This document shows, piece by piece, positions 19,444 to 28,819 of a stretch of 61,822 nucleotides of DNA. The DNA is taken from positions 1 through 61,822 of the forward strand of contig LUQO01000044.1 of NCBI GenBank assembly GCA_001627865.1. The letters are read 5' to 3'. The notes beneath the pieces are model-generated. The model had not been told where the DNA came from. It made no database searches and saw nothing but the letters and a program-made list of their open reading frames with translations. A program made the translations under genes and the position numbers. The number at the start of each line of letters is the position of its first letter. The first letter of the stretch is position 1. Origin of the DNA: SAR324 cluster bacterium REDSEA-S27_B3. GTDB lineage: Bacteria; SAR324; NAC60-12.

Positions 19444-20457
19444 ATGATGCTCAGCAACTTAAATCCTTTTAAAAGATTTCCGTACCGTTACGGATTAATA
19501 CTGCTGTTATTTTTATTATCTTCCGGAACAGTATTTTCAGGGCAGAACAATATTGATTCTTCTGTCCAAATTAAAATCATTCTTCCGCAATCTTCAGTAA
19601 TAAACAGTGATGAGTATCAGCTTGGTGAAATTGCGCAGTTCGAAGGTGAAAATATTCTGCTGCTGGATAAACTTACCAGAATTGTTATCGGCAGATCCCC
19701 TCTGCCCGGAAGAAAATTAACTGTTACCCGCTCACTGATTCTTTCACGTCTGCGTGCGAAGGGTATCAACGTCAAGCACCTTGTTTTTCCCGGATCTGAC
19801 TCAACAAGCATTCAGCGTGCGGCGCTGAAAATTTCCGGCAAAGACATTGAGCAGGTAGTTCTGAACCATATCAGGGATACTAATAAAAATCTGGATTTAA
19901 AACCTCGACTGCTGGCAAAAACACGTGATATTTTTCTTCCAAGAGGTCAGGTAAGCTATGTAATTACTGCAAAGGGGAAATACAAAAAAGAAGGCGGCTA
20001 CAGGAATTATGATGTTGAATTCAGTATCGACGGCAAACCGGTCAGGAAAGTTTCAGTACGTACCTACTTAAAGATATACAAGGAAGTGTACGTTGCACGC
20101 GATACGATAAAGCGAAACCAGCTGATTGAAGAATCAGACCTGCTGAAGATTCGAAAAAATGTGGATAGAATGCCGCGAGAATATGTAACCGACAAAAATC
20201 AGCTGATTGGAAAAATTTCCACTCGCACAATTAATCCCAGTGAAACAATCCGTGGAAACACAGTAGCAACTCCGCCCCTTGTTAAGTCCGGAGACAGGAT
20301 ACAGATAGTCTATGAAACACCATATTTACGTCTCTCTGCACCGGGAATTTCTTTATCCAAGGGTCGTAAAGGAGAACGCATTCCTGTGAAAAACTCTGAC
20401 AGCAAATTAGTGGTATTTGCTACAGTTAAAACAAGAAATATTGTGCAGGTTAATTAA
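19444..20457 (+). CDS. flgA: Flagellar P-ring assembly chaperone FlgA
   Basis: FlgA is a periplasmic chaperone for P-ring (FlgI) assembly. At 337 residues it is longer than the E. coli protein. It has a signal sequence (about 12-35, hydrophobic LILLLFLLSSGTVF). The C-terminal SAF-like domain has VARDTIKRNQLIEESDLL, then ISTRTINPSETIRGN and a closing VKSGDRIQIVYETPYLRLS. No Shine-Dalgarno is visible before the ATG. A stop codon lies directly upstream in frame, which fixes this as the earliest ATG. An unused AAGGAG occurs at about 19364. Confidence 0.88.
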   Translation: MMLSNLNPFKRFPYRYGLILLLFLLSSGTVFSGQNNIDSSVQIKIILPQSSVINSDEYQLGEIAQFEGENILLLDKLTRIVIGRSPLPGRKLTVTRSLILSRLRAKGINVKHLVFPGSDSTSIQRAALKISGKDIEQVVLNHIRDTNKNLDLKPRLLAKTRDIFLPRGQVSYVITAKGKYKKEGGYRNYDVEFSIDGKPVRKVSVRTYLKIYKEVYVARDTIKRNQLIEESDLLKIRKNVDRMPREYVTDKNQLIGKISTRTINPSETIRGNTVATPPLVKSGDRIQIVYETPYLRLSAPGISLSKGRKGERIPVKNSDSKLVVFATVKTRNIVQVN

Positions 20458-20553
20458 ATTAGTCATTGCAGGCAGGCACTGTACTTCTTTGAATGTGATA
20501 TATATTTTATCACCTCAGTGAAGCGGTCAAAAAACTTTTAAAATTAAAAAATA

Positions 20554-21324
20554 GTGTCCCAAATAAACATTTTTTTCACACCTTTGTTTTGCAGGTTTTT
20601 AACCGTATTGCTGCTGCTTTTCCTGACAGGCTGCCTTCCCCCCCGACCTCAGCCGCAGCCGCCTGCTGAAGTTAAGGCGGTCACCGAGGCCAAAAGACTG
20701 AACGAAAAATTAAAACTTACCGCAAAGCGCCTGCGCAGAAAGCGCATATCAGCAAACAAAAACCGCTATGAAGGTTCATTATGGAGATATGAGTCATCAT
20801 TTGGGAATCTGCTGAGAGATCATCGCGCACGGTTCCGAGGTGATTTGCTGAGCATAAATGAAATGAGCCTGATAGTCAATGTTCCGCCTCCTAAAGTTTC
20901 GCCTGAGGGACAACCTGCAGGAGGAGCGGAAACGGGCTCTGTTGCACTCGAAGCCATGACCCTCAGGGATTCTATAGAAGAAGAGCAAAACGATATTTTG
21001 AGAAATCTTGATGGAATATCTGCCCGTGTTATTAAGGTGCTCCCGGATGGAAATATGGTGATCAAAGGACAAAAAATAGATTATCGCCATCGTAATCAAG
21101 TCCGGTACATTACTACTGTAACCGGAATACTGCGTCCAGCAGATGTGAATGATTCAAACGTTATATCGGCCAGTAAACTTGCTAATCCCAATGTTCAAAT
21201 CAAGCGTCAGCAAAGCGGAAGCCTTGTGCGTGAACGCCTGCAAAAGCTTGCGCCCTTACTGGGTAAACAAAAAACAGGATTCTTTGGCCGCCTTGGTGAT
21301 TTAGCAAAAGGAGGACTTGATTGA
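20554..21324 (+). CDS. flgH: Flagellar L-ring lipoprotein FlgH
   Basis: FlgH forms the outer-membrane L-ring. A lipoprotein signal ends in the lipobox LTGC at about residues 24-27, followed by a Pro-rich linker. The conserved barrel region includes SLWRYESSFGNLLRDHRARF, then DLLSINEM and a final block GNMVIKGQKIDYRHRNQVRY. The start is GTG at 20554 with no clear Shine-Dalgarno. An in-frame TTG near 20584 would give a shorter signal. FlgI, the usual next gene, is missing: a repeat and an unrelated large gene follow. Confidence 0.9.
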   Translation: MSQINIFFTPLFCRFLTVLLLLFLTGCLPPRPQPQPPAEVKAVTEAKRLNEKLKLTAKRLRRKRISANKNRYEGSLWRYESSFGNLLRDHRARFRGDLLSINEMSLIVNVPPPKVSPEGQPAGGAETGSVALEAMTLRDSIEEEQNDILRNLDGISARVIKVLPDGNMVIKGQKIDYRHRNQVRYITTVTGILRPADVNDSNVISASKLANPNVQIKRQQSGSLVRERLQKLAPLLGKQKTGFFGRLGDLAKGGLD

Positions 21325-21428
21325 ATACAACTGAGATTGTGCTGACAAATTCTCTCTCCCTGGGCTGTGCAATCTCAACACGAACAAGTCTTTTGATCTC
21401 CCTTCATTAACCAGATATTAGATCAGGA

Positions 21429-21508
21429 CCCGCCCCTCACTCACCGCACCTTCGACTTCGCTCAGGCATCGCGGTCCCTCCTCTCCCAGGGGAGAGGGAC
21501 ATGGTAAG
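21429..21508. repeat. Dispersed palindromic repeat family A, copy 3
   Basis: This long copy begins with CGCCCCTCACTCACCGCACC. It continues with TTCGACTTCGCTCAGGCATC and GCGGTCC, then CTCTCCCAGGGGAGAGG. It fills most of the gap between flgH and the large cyclase-like gene. The inner hairpin CTCTCCC/GGGAGAG is perfect. Confidence 0.8.
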
Positions 21509-21553
21509 GGAATAATAAAATAATTGCATAACTTCACAATTTGCTTTTGCAGA

Positions 21554-24500
21554 ATGCTGTTTATTTCAAACTATTTTAGTTCCGATACAGATTTTCATCT
21601 TGATCAGCAACTGAAGCTGCTTTGTTCATTTAACGCGCAGGTGCCCTGTAATCCTCAGGGAGATTACGCGGAAAACGTATTTAAATCCATTTTAAAATCT
21701 CTCAAAACCACCAAAATCAGTGACTCATTACGGGCGTCCTACAAGAAAAAACAGCTGAAAAAATGGAAAGAATACGCTAACAGGGAATTTGATGAAATGG
21801 GACGCATCAACCGCCTGCGTTTGCAAAGCATGGTTGAACTGGCTGACAAAGAAATGCTGCAGGCCATGTTTGAGAGTTTTCTGCTGTTTGATGTCAATCC
21901 ATTGAATACCAAACCATTAAAAGTGCAGGAACAGACAGGCAAGTTCGATAAAAATGGAAAACCTGTGATGAGCACACTGACCTATGATGTATTCCAAAAA
22001 GGAGCACTTCACGGCGTAGAAGGGCTTGAAAGGTTTTTGCCGTCTCCCTCAATTAAGGGTGAAGCGGGAATGATCGCCTACTTGGAAAAGGAATTTTCCG
22101 GAACAAGTCTGATGAGTCACTTTAATCAAAGTTCAGAACAGCATATCAAGGCAATTACTTCAGTCGGGAGTTTGGGTGGTATTGGACACAAGCCTGATTC
22201 AGGTTTTGATGCACATATAATCATCAATACCAACCCTGAATTTGAATTCAGCTGGAATGACGCGGATTTCCTGGTGGCACTTGCTGCGAATGTGATGAAC
22301 ACTTTTTATGATTACTATTACAGCAATGTACTGACTGTCAGAGAGCAAACAAAATTTAAAAAATCAGCATCTGAATCTTTAATAAAACAATTCAGAGAAG
22401 GATTAACCAATGAAGAAAAGAGAGTGGTAGAACTTATCTTTGAAAGCAGCCACCATGAAGAGTTAAAAAAATTAATTCAGCAGCATCTCCAAAATAGAAC
22501 TCCCGAAGAGCAGAAAAAATTCTTTGAAGAGTCAGTTATCAGAACCTTGAGAATATTTCCTGATTGCGAAGATTTGTTTGATAACCTCATGGATGTTTTT
22601 CCTTTTCTGAAAAAGGATGGAAATGAATTACAAAAAAGTGCTTTCCAATTTTCCAAAAAGAAATTCAGCAAGCAAAAGCTACTGAATCAACTGGTTGATT
22701 ATTACCGAACAAGTTTTCTTGATCAAAGCGGCGCCATGACAGTGCTACAGCGTTATGCGGAAAAGAATAACATCAAAACGGATACAATTTTGGAGGAAGA
22801 TCAGTACGAATGTTTTTTAACAAGTTTGGCAAATAACTCACAATTATCATTGCTATTGACTGAGTTCATTGAGCACCTTGCAGCTCATGCAGCCTACTCA
22901 TCGAGCAAGATTGTGACAGAAGCAATAAAAATTCTTAAACAACACTTCAGTGACAAAAAAATAACACTTGAAAAAAGTCTGGAAAAACGGATCCTGTCTG
23001 AAATGGGAATCAACTACAGTTCACGAATTGTAAAGATGATTGAAATTTTTTCTGACAGTCAGGCCCGGCAGCATGAGGCTGATTTTGAATATCCGTTACA
23101 TCTCAAATTCCGGCAGGCAGAAGCATATCTCAACAAGAAATTTCCTGCTGCACAAATACAATTTTCAACTCATTTTTTGCGAAAACAGCGTTCGGGGCAG
23201 CATACTTCGTTTTTAGTTTCGCACCATGGGAGTAAGGCTTACTCCTTGATTCAGAACGATTTTCTTCTCAATCCGGCAACGATGATGTGTGGTATCATTC
23301 CCATGCCGTTTGATCTGCCGAAAAATTTTAAAGTCCTCTCCTCAATTGGTGTTTTTCCGGAAGCAGAATGGACACTTAAGCAAATACTTGCTGCAGAATT
23401 TAATAAAAATGATCATGCTGATCAAAATGACGCAGAAGATTTTCTCAGAAAGAGAACTGTTCGGAGAAAACCAATCATTCTGGAGGATGATTCAGAATCG
23501 TTTGTTTTTGGCAAATTACCGAATTGGGGAGAAATGACGATCCCAAGGGAAATGTTTCTGGAACATGCCATACCCATCTTTTTGAGGGAAAGCAAGAAAA
23601 TCACTCAAAGAAACCTCCCAACTGCTCTGCTGAATTGCTGGTGGCTGGAAATGATTGTCTGCATTGAAAACAAAAATGACCCGCCTGCAAGTGTCTCAAG
23701 GCTGTTATGGAATCCGGGTGGAAGGTACTTCATTCGGGAAAAAAATCAAGGACCACTGATTAACGCCATCCTTAAGTTGGAAAAAGACTATCCTGAACTG
23801 CAGCTTGATCCATGGTGGTTGAAATTCACTGAAATGCTGACACGTTTTGAAGGCTATGAACAGCAGCAGGAAAAATGTCACGTTTTTGAATTGAGCACAC
23901 TCTCTGAAATACAGCAAAACATTGTCTTCTGCTTCGCTAAGCACATGCGTATTTCAGACATCATTAATTTTGAAGAAGATGGTAATCCAATTGTACTGGA
24001 CGAGAAGGCAACATGGCGCAGCAGAGCAATGGTTGATTTTTACAATATATTCTTCTCAATTCCTGAAAAACGCAGGCAGCTTATTCTTATTTCTGAATTG
24101 AATGATGAAGCGTGCTCCAAAATGGAAATAGCACTTAAACAGCAATTTATTGAGTCACTAACAAGGGTAGAGAAGAAACTTTGCAAAATCGGACATAGCA
24201 GGGCTCTTACACAAATTATCAACCAGCTGTCACGATTGAGCGAAAAACGAATTGAAAAAGCTGATGCAGAAAAATTTCTTAATCCTTTACTGGAAACTGT
24301 CTATCAACGTGTCTCAATTGAAAATCGTGAAGTGCTGGTAAAACTTAAAAATAATACCCCTCTCAACAAGATTGAGCAAACACAGTCCAGGCTTATATAT
24401 GAGGAGTTGCAAAAGCTTAAAAGTGTGCAGTCATACATTATAGATTTTTTTGCCCGACACGGCATAAAAAAACAGGAAAGCTGTATCAGAAATATAATTG

Positions 24501-25420
24501 CAAATTCAAAAATAAAAATTGCAGGAGATGAGCTGGAAAATATGATATTTCAGTATCATTTTGAACGAAATTTTGAAAGTAAGCCGTATCAACTTACTCT
24601 GCCATTCTCAAAAAGCCTGTGTTCCTCAAGATCAATAATTAAGGTGGAATATTTGCGGGAATCCTGCAAGTGGCAATTCAGCACATTGTCCAGCGGCAAG
24701 GAAAAAAGTGATGAAATCAAATCAGAAAAGCTGACACCAATGTTTCAAGCAGACCTGGTGGAAGGTGCAGCACGCTGTACGTTAAGCGGAATTGTAGGAT
24801 TTGGAAGAGAAAATCTTACTACTTTTGAAAAACCGGTGACCCAGGTTAACAGTGCAGCAGCAAAAAATAACATTACAGGAGTAGAATTGTTTTCACTGGC
24901 TGCTGAAATAAACTCATTTTTTGCTCCATTTGCGGTTGCTCCCCTTGAAATGATGGAAAACATACACTACATCCGTGATGTTCTAATGATCTGCAATGTC
25001 AACAAACTTAACACAATTTCACTAATCATCCGTGATAATCTTGCTGAACTGTTTGTAATAAATTTTGATATTGGAAACATTGAGATCAAGAATGTTCCGG
25101 AAAAATTAAAAATTGGTGAAGACGAGGCTTTGCCCAGATTTTTTATGCGCCTCAACAGTCAGGAGTGCCGGCTTTTATTCATGCGCCAGTTCTCAAAACT
25201 CAAAGTGCCTCTCAAAACTTCACACCAGCCAAGTTTGCGTCTCTGGGTCAATGGTTCAAACTTCAATATTCCGGTTTCAGAAACATTGAAACAGAGTTAC
25301 CTTAACGCGATTGCCAACACACTATGGCCGCATAATTCAATCGGTACAAGAGAACAGCTGAAACCGACTCCCACTACCCGCACATTTGACCAGATCGGCA
25401 AAGCAGGTCTACGTTTCTGA
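21554..25420 (+). CDS. Very large protein with class I adenylate cyclase-like (CyaA-type) features
   Basis: With the ATG at 21554 the protein has 1288 residues; an in-frame TTG at 21524 would add 10. No signal peptide or membrane helix is seen, so it is probably cytoplasmic. At about 205-219 the segment GSLGGIGHKPDSGFDA aligns without gaps to the CyaA nucleotidyltransferase motif GSTSSVGQSCSSDLDI. It shares the GS start, a central Gly, Ser and the last Asp. The first catalytic Asp of CyaA is Gly217 here, while an extra Asp sits two residues earlier (D215). Further on, a segment around 750-765 (QLDPWWLKFTEMLTRFEGYE) resembles CyaA's LDPYCMMLERVTEYL block. A middle region of about 300 residues and the C-terminus are unassigned. 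It is either a divergent cAMP synthase or an inactive relative. The gene sits where flgI is expected. Confidence 0.5.
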   Translation: MLFISNYFSSDTDFHLDQQLKLLCSFNAQVPCNPQGDYAENVFKSILKSLKTTKISDSLRASYKKKQLKKWKEYANREFDEMGRINRLRLQSMVELADKEMLQAMFESFLLFDVNPLNTKPLKVQEQTGKFDKNGKPVMSTLTYDVFQKGALHGVEGLERFLPSPSIKGEAGMIAYLEKEFSGTSLMSHFNQSSEQHIKAITSVGSLGGIGHKPDSGFDAHIIINTNPEFEFSWNDADFLVALAANVMNTFYDYYYSNVLTVREQTKFKKSASESLIKQFREGLTNEEKRVVELIFESSHHEELKKLIQQHLQNRTPEEQKKFFEESVIRTLRIFPDCEDLFDNLMDVFPFLKKDGNELQKSAFQFSKKKFSKQKLLNQLVDYYRTSFLDQSGAMTVLQRYAEKNNIKTDTILEEDQYECFLTSLANNSQLSLLLTEFIEHLAAHAAYSSSKIVTEAIKILKQHFSDKKITLEKSLEKRILSEMGINYSSRIVKMIEIFSDSQARQHEADFEYPLHLKFRQAEAYLNKKFPAAQIQFSTHFLRKQRSGQHTSFLVSHHGSKAYSLIQNDFLLNPATMMCGIIPMPFDLPKNFKVLSSIGVFPEAEWTLKQILAAEFNKNDHADQNDAEDFLRKRTVRRKPIILEDDSESFVFGKLPNWGEMTIPREMFLEHAIPIFLRESKKITQRNLPTALLNCWWLEMIVCIENKNDPPASVSRLLWNPGGRYFIREKNQGPLINAILKLEKDYPELQLDPWWLKFTEMLTRFEGYEQQQEKCHVFELSTLSEIQQNIVFCFAKHMRISDIINFEEDGNPIVLDEKATWRSRAMVDFYNIFFSIPEKRRQLILISELNDEACSKMEIALKQQFIESLTRVEKKLCKIGHSRALTQIINQLSRLSEKRIEKADAEKFLNPLLETVYQRVSIENREVLVKLKNNTPLNKIEQTQSRLIYEELQKLKSVQSYIIDFFARHGIKKQESCIRNIIANSKIKIAGDELENMIFQYHFERNFESKPYQLTLPFSKSLCSSRSIIKVEYLRESCKWQFSTLSSGKEKSDEIKSEKLTPMFQADLVEGAARCTLSGIVGFGRENLTTFEKPVTQVNSAAAKNNITGVELFSLAAEINSFFAPFAVAPLEMMENIHYIRDVLMICNVNKLNTISLIIRDNLAELFVINFDIGNIEIKNVPEKLKIGEDEALPRFFMRLNSQECRLLFMRQFSKLKVPLKTSHQPSLRLWVNGSNFNIPVSETLKQSYLNAIANTLWPHNSIGTREQLKPTPTTRTFDQIGKAGLRF

Positions 25421-25552
25421 GAACTGTTTTTCTGCTGAAGCTGACCAAGTCAAGTTTGAGAAAAAAGTTTCAAAATCAATATTTAATCCGTATAATGACA
25501 AAGGCAGTAGTCTTAAATGTTTTTTAATTTGACAGGTTTACGGAGTTAAAAG

Positions 25553-26785
25553 ATGGCCGCAGCAGAACTTGTAGAAAATCCAAAAACGCCTAATGTCAAC
25601 TTCATCGGAATTCAAAAGCAGATAGCTGATATTATTAAGGACATCAAAAATCATAAAAAAAAACACAAACTGCACAAATTTGTCAGCAGCAAAGCTGACA
25701 ATCCTCACATAGACGGCAGAATCCTGCAGAATGAAGCACCTGATAACAAAGAGGTGCTTAAGATGATCAAACACTTAGATAAGGACCCTACCAACGCCCT
25801 TGCCCGTTTGCGCCTGGTGAATATTGTAATGGCTGACCGCAAAGATCTTCACCTTGATGCTCTTCTGAACCTGATGCTGCAGTCCTCAATCCCAATTTAT
25901 CTGTGTGATATCAGTCCCACCTTTCTGCAGCTGGTTGTCTTTACTTATCGTGCCTATCTGGAGAGGCTGGCAAATATACATAAACATAAAATGATGGCAA
26001 TCAGATCAGAAGAATTAAAACATGTAAACATGAGCGGGATTGACATGAGTGACCATGAAGATGAAGATGCTCATGTAAGAGATATTGCTTCCGCCAAAAC
26101 AGAAATACAAATTGCTGAATCATTGATAGAACAATGTGAAACGGTGTTAAACAATATAAAAACCAGGATGACAATCACGCTTTCAGGTGAAGAAATTGAG
26201 GAGCTTATTACGGGAACACAATCAAAATCCTCTTTCTTTGGATTCAGCCAGGAAGAAGTCAGCCCAAACAAACAGAATATGATAATCAGCAAAGCAGTCA
26301 AAGCAATCGAATTGTTAAAACAAATCCCTTTGCTTCAGGATGCAGGGCTTGAACTGGCAAAACAGCTAGGACGGGTTGATAACAAGCTGACTTATCCACT
26401 GGTAATGGAGGGACGTATCCAAATGCAGGCACTGAAATTTCAACAAATGCGGGTTGAAAGTGGTGATCGTGCTGCACGTGAAAACATGGCTCCTGTTTAT
26501 AATCGTGCGGTTGTGGCCTACCGCAAAGCATTAAAACTGACTTCAAAATCATCTCCAAGAAAAGCTGACCTGCCGGTGCTGACAGAATTTGGCAATTTAA
26601 CCCATTACGGTTTTGTTCACCGTGATTTGATGCGCTTCACAGAAGATGGAATGAAGACCTTGGTGCAGCTGGGAAAAGAATCTGTGGATGTAGCAGTCAC
26701 TATTGATGACAGTTTTGAACCACTGCAAAAACGCCTGGAAAATTCATTGAGTCAACTCAATGAAACTGAGGAACACGTATTCTAA
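25553..26785 (+). CDS. Unknown 410-residue helical protein
   Basis: I do not recognise a family. The protein is hydrophilic and mostly helical by composition. It has a Lys/His-rich stretch near 30-45 (NHKKKHKLHK) and an acidic His-containing segment near 165-175 (SDHEDEDAHVRD). There is no signal peptide, membrane helix or nucleotide motif. The region LDKDPTNALARLRLVNIVMA (about 74-93) has the look of a TPR-type helix pair. GGAG lies about 7 bases before the ATG. It follows the class I cyclase-like gene by 132 bases in the same direction and precedes tilS by 35 bases, so joint transcription is plausible. Confidence 0.75.
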   Translation: MAAAELVENPKTPNVNFIGIQKQIADIIKDIKNHKKKHKLHKFVSSKADNPHIDGRILQNEAPDNKEVLKMIKHLDKDPTNALARLRLVNIVMADRKDLHLDALLNLMLQSSIPIYLCDISPTFLQLVVFTYRAYLERLANIHKHKMMAIRSEELKHVNMSGIDMSDHEDEDAHVRDIASAKTEIQIAESLIEQCETVLNNIKTRMTITLSGEEIEELITGTQSKSSFFGFSQEEVSPNKQNMIISKAVKAIELLKQIPLLQDAGLELAKQLGRVDNKLTYPLVMEGRIQMQALKFQQMRVESGDRAARENMAPVYNRAVVAYRKALKLTSKSSPRKADLPVLTEFGNLTHYGFVHRDLMRFTEDGMKTLVQLGKESVDVAVTIDDSFEPLQKRLENSLSQLNETEEHVF

Positions 26786-26820
26786 ATACAAGGAAAGGTT
26801 AGTTTCACCCGGATCATCCA

Positions 26821-27834
26821 GTGGAGAGTCTGCTACAAAAAATTAGAAAAAACTGGGATTCTCACCGGCTTGCTGACTCCGAATCAAAATCTAAAAACAA
26901 AAACTCCGCCAAAAAGCCTGTAAAGGTTTTAGTCTGTGTCAGCGCAGGCAGTGATTCAGTTTCACTGCTGCATCTGCTTCAGCGTCTGAGCGCTCTTCTT
27001 GGGTTGGAATTACATGTACTGCATTTCAATCATCAGCTGCGTCCGGAAGCAGATGAGGAACAGGATTTTGTCAGATCACTGGCTGAACAGTACAAAATTC
27101 CTTTTCATTGCAAAACTGCAAAGCACTTAAAATCCGGACAGTCAGGGCTTCAGGACTCTGCCCGCCAATGGCGGATTGAGGAATCACTTAAAATCCAAAA
27201 TACAGTAGGAGCAGACTGCATTGCCACCGGACATCATGCGGATGACCAGACGGAAACACTGCTGCTGAAATGGCTGCGTGGCACCCACATTTCAAATCTT
27301 CAGGGCATGCTATGGAAAAACCCTCCATTTATTCGTCCACTGCTCAACTGCAGTAAACTTGAACTGCAGCAATATTTAATAAGCAATAATTTGAACTGGA
27401 TGGAGGATCTCACCAATTTAAGCCCGGCTTATCTTCGCAACCGTGTGCGCATGGAACTGATTCCACTTCTGGATGAACTAACCAGGGAAGGACTGAATTC
27501 ACGGATCAGCGATTTGAACGAACAAAGCAGACTTTTTCGGGACTGGCTGGACAGTGAATATGCAGTATGGAGAAAGGACGTATTAATTGCTGACAACAAA
27601 GCCTCTGATGGACTGTCTCTGGATGATCTAAATAAAGCAAACAATTTGCTTCAGGAAGAAATTGTCTATAATTTCATTACTGCTTTGACAAATATGGAAT
27701 TGAGTTATAAAAAGCTTCGTAATATATTTGAACTGTTACGTTCAGACAGCAAACACTGGGAATTCAGCCTTTCTGAAGAATGGAAACTTATTAAATCCGT
27801 AAATGAACTGTTATTGCGGAGAACAGCTGAATAA
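26821..27834 (+). CDS. tilS: tRNA(Ile)-lysidine synthetase TilS
   Basis: TilS adds lysine to C34 of the AUA-decoding isoleucine tRNA. The PP-loop is present as VSAGSDSVSLLHLL near 40-53. The family motifs LHFNHQLRPEADEEQDFV and TGHHADDQTETLLLKWLRG follow, then RNRVRMELIPLL. The N-terminus has about 30 extra Lys/Ser-rich residues before the PP-loop. The start is GTG at 26821 with a weak ribosome site. A start closer to the PP-loop is possible. The 337 residues are somewhat shorter than E. coli TilS, consistent with a reduced C-terminal domain. Confidence 0.93.
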   Translation: MESLLQKIRKNWDSHRLADSESKSKNKNSAKKPVKVLVCVSAGSDSVSLLHLLQRLSALLGLELHVLHFNHQLRPEADEEQDFVRSLAEQYKIPFHCKTAKHLKSGQSGLQDSARQWRIEESLKIQNTVGADCIATGHHADDQTETLLLKWLRGTHISNLQGMLWKNPPFIRPLLNCSKLELQQYLISNNLNWMEDLTNLSPAYLRNRVRMELIPLLDELTREGLNSRISDLNEQSRLFRDWLDSEYAVWRKDVLIADNKASDGLSLDDLNKANNLLQEEIVYNFITALTNMELSYKKLRNIFELLRSDSKHWEFSLSEEWKLIKSVNELLLRRTAE

Positions 27835-27877
27835 TAAAATGCCGGCAAGACTGGTAAATCAAATTAATACAGGTTGA

Positions 27878-27908
27878 ATTCATTTAAACCTTAAATTTGA
27901 ATTTTTTT
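27878..27908 (+). terminator. Candidate intrinsic terminator after tilS
   Basis: ATTCATTTAA pairs with TTAAATTTGAAT across a 3-base loop with a 2-base bulge, and is followed by a run of seven T. The stem is A+T-only, so its strength is doubtful. Its position just after tilS and before the sugar kinase ribosome site is right. Confidence 0.4.
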
Positions 27909-27928
27909 AAGCCAATAAACAGGAGATT

Positions 27929-28819
27929 ATGCGCATAGGCATAGATATGGGCGGAACTAAAATTGAAGGCATCGCCCTGGCTGAAAATGGAACAGAACTT
28001 TTTCGGAAACGAATTGACACACCCCGGCATGATTATGACGGAACAGTCAGGGCGATTGCCGGAATTGTAAATGATCTTGAATCTGAGACAAAACAAAAAG
28101 GCACAGTCGGAATCGGAATTCCCGGAACAATATCACCCCAAACCGGTCTAATAAAAAACGCTAATTCCACCTGGATCATAGGGAAGGATTTTGAACATGA
28201 CCTTGAATCCGCGCTTGACAGGAAAGTGAGGCTGGCAAATGACGCAAACTGCCTGGCTGTTTCAGAAGCAGTTGACGGAGCAGGCGCCGGCGCAAAAATT
28301 GTTTTCGCCATTATCCTCGGTACAGGATGCGGAGGCGGAATTGCCATAGACCAGAATGTGCATACCGGACATCATGCAATTGCTGGAGAATGGGGACACA
28401 CAACCCTGGGCTGGATGACTCCGGAAGAGTATCCAGGCAAAGATTGTTTTTGCGGAAAGCGCGGCTGCCTTGAAACATTTGTTTCCGGAACAGGATTTGA
28501 AAATGAATATGAGCGTCAAACAGGAACAAGAATACGAGGACGTGAAATTATCCGGCTTCTCGAAGAAGGAAATGATATTGCGGAAAAAGTAATGCAGCTT
28601 TACGAAAATCGACTTGCCCGTGCAATCGCGACTGCAGCTAATTTTTTTGATCCGGATGTGCTGGTGTTTGGAGGAGGAATGTCAAATAATTCCCGGATAT
28701 ATCAGAATCTTCCGGGTCTTGTCAGTGACTGGGTGTTAGGAAATGAATTCACCACCCCGATTCGTCCGGCAAAACATGGAGATTCAAGCGGCGTTCGCGG
28801 TGCAGCCTGGCTCTGGTGA
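27929..28819 (+). CDS. mak: ROK-family fructokinase (Mak-like)
   Basis: This 296-residue ROK kinase phosphorylates a hexose, probably fructose, with ATP. The N-terminal phosphate loop is IGIDMGGTKIEGIAL. The substrate region is KNANSTWIIGKDF and the catalytic Asp is in RLANDANCLAVSEA. GAGEWGHTTLGW precedes the zinc-binding CFCGKRGCLETF. The ending KHGDSSGVRGAAWLW matches E. coli Mak almost word for word, which supports the symbol. AGGAG lies before the ATG. Its stop and that of the convergent EI24 gene meet in a shared TGATCA. Confidence 0.92.
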   Translation: MRIGIDMGGTKIEGIALAENGTELFRKRIDTPRHDYDGTVRAIAGIVNDLESETKQKGTVGIGIPGTISPQTGLIKNANSTWIIGKDFEHDLESALDRKVRLANDANCLAVSEAVDGAGAGAKIVFAIILGTGCGGGIAIDQNVHTGHHAIAGEWGHTTLGWMTPEEYPGKDCFCGKRGCLETFVSGTGFENEYERQTGTRIRGREIIRLLEEGNDIAEKVMQLYENRLARAIATAANFFDPDVLVFGGGMSNNSRIYQNLPGLVSDWVLGNEFTTPIRPAKHGDSSGVRGAAWLW

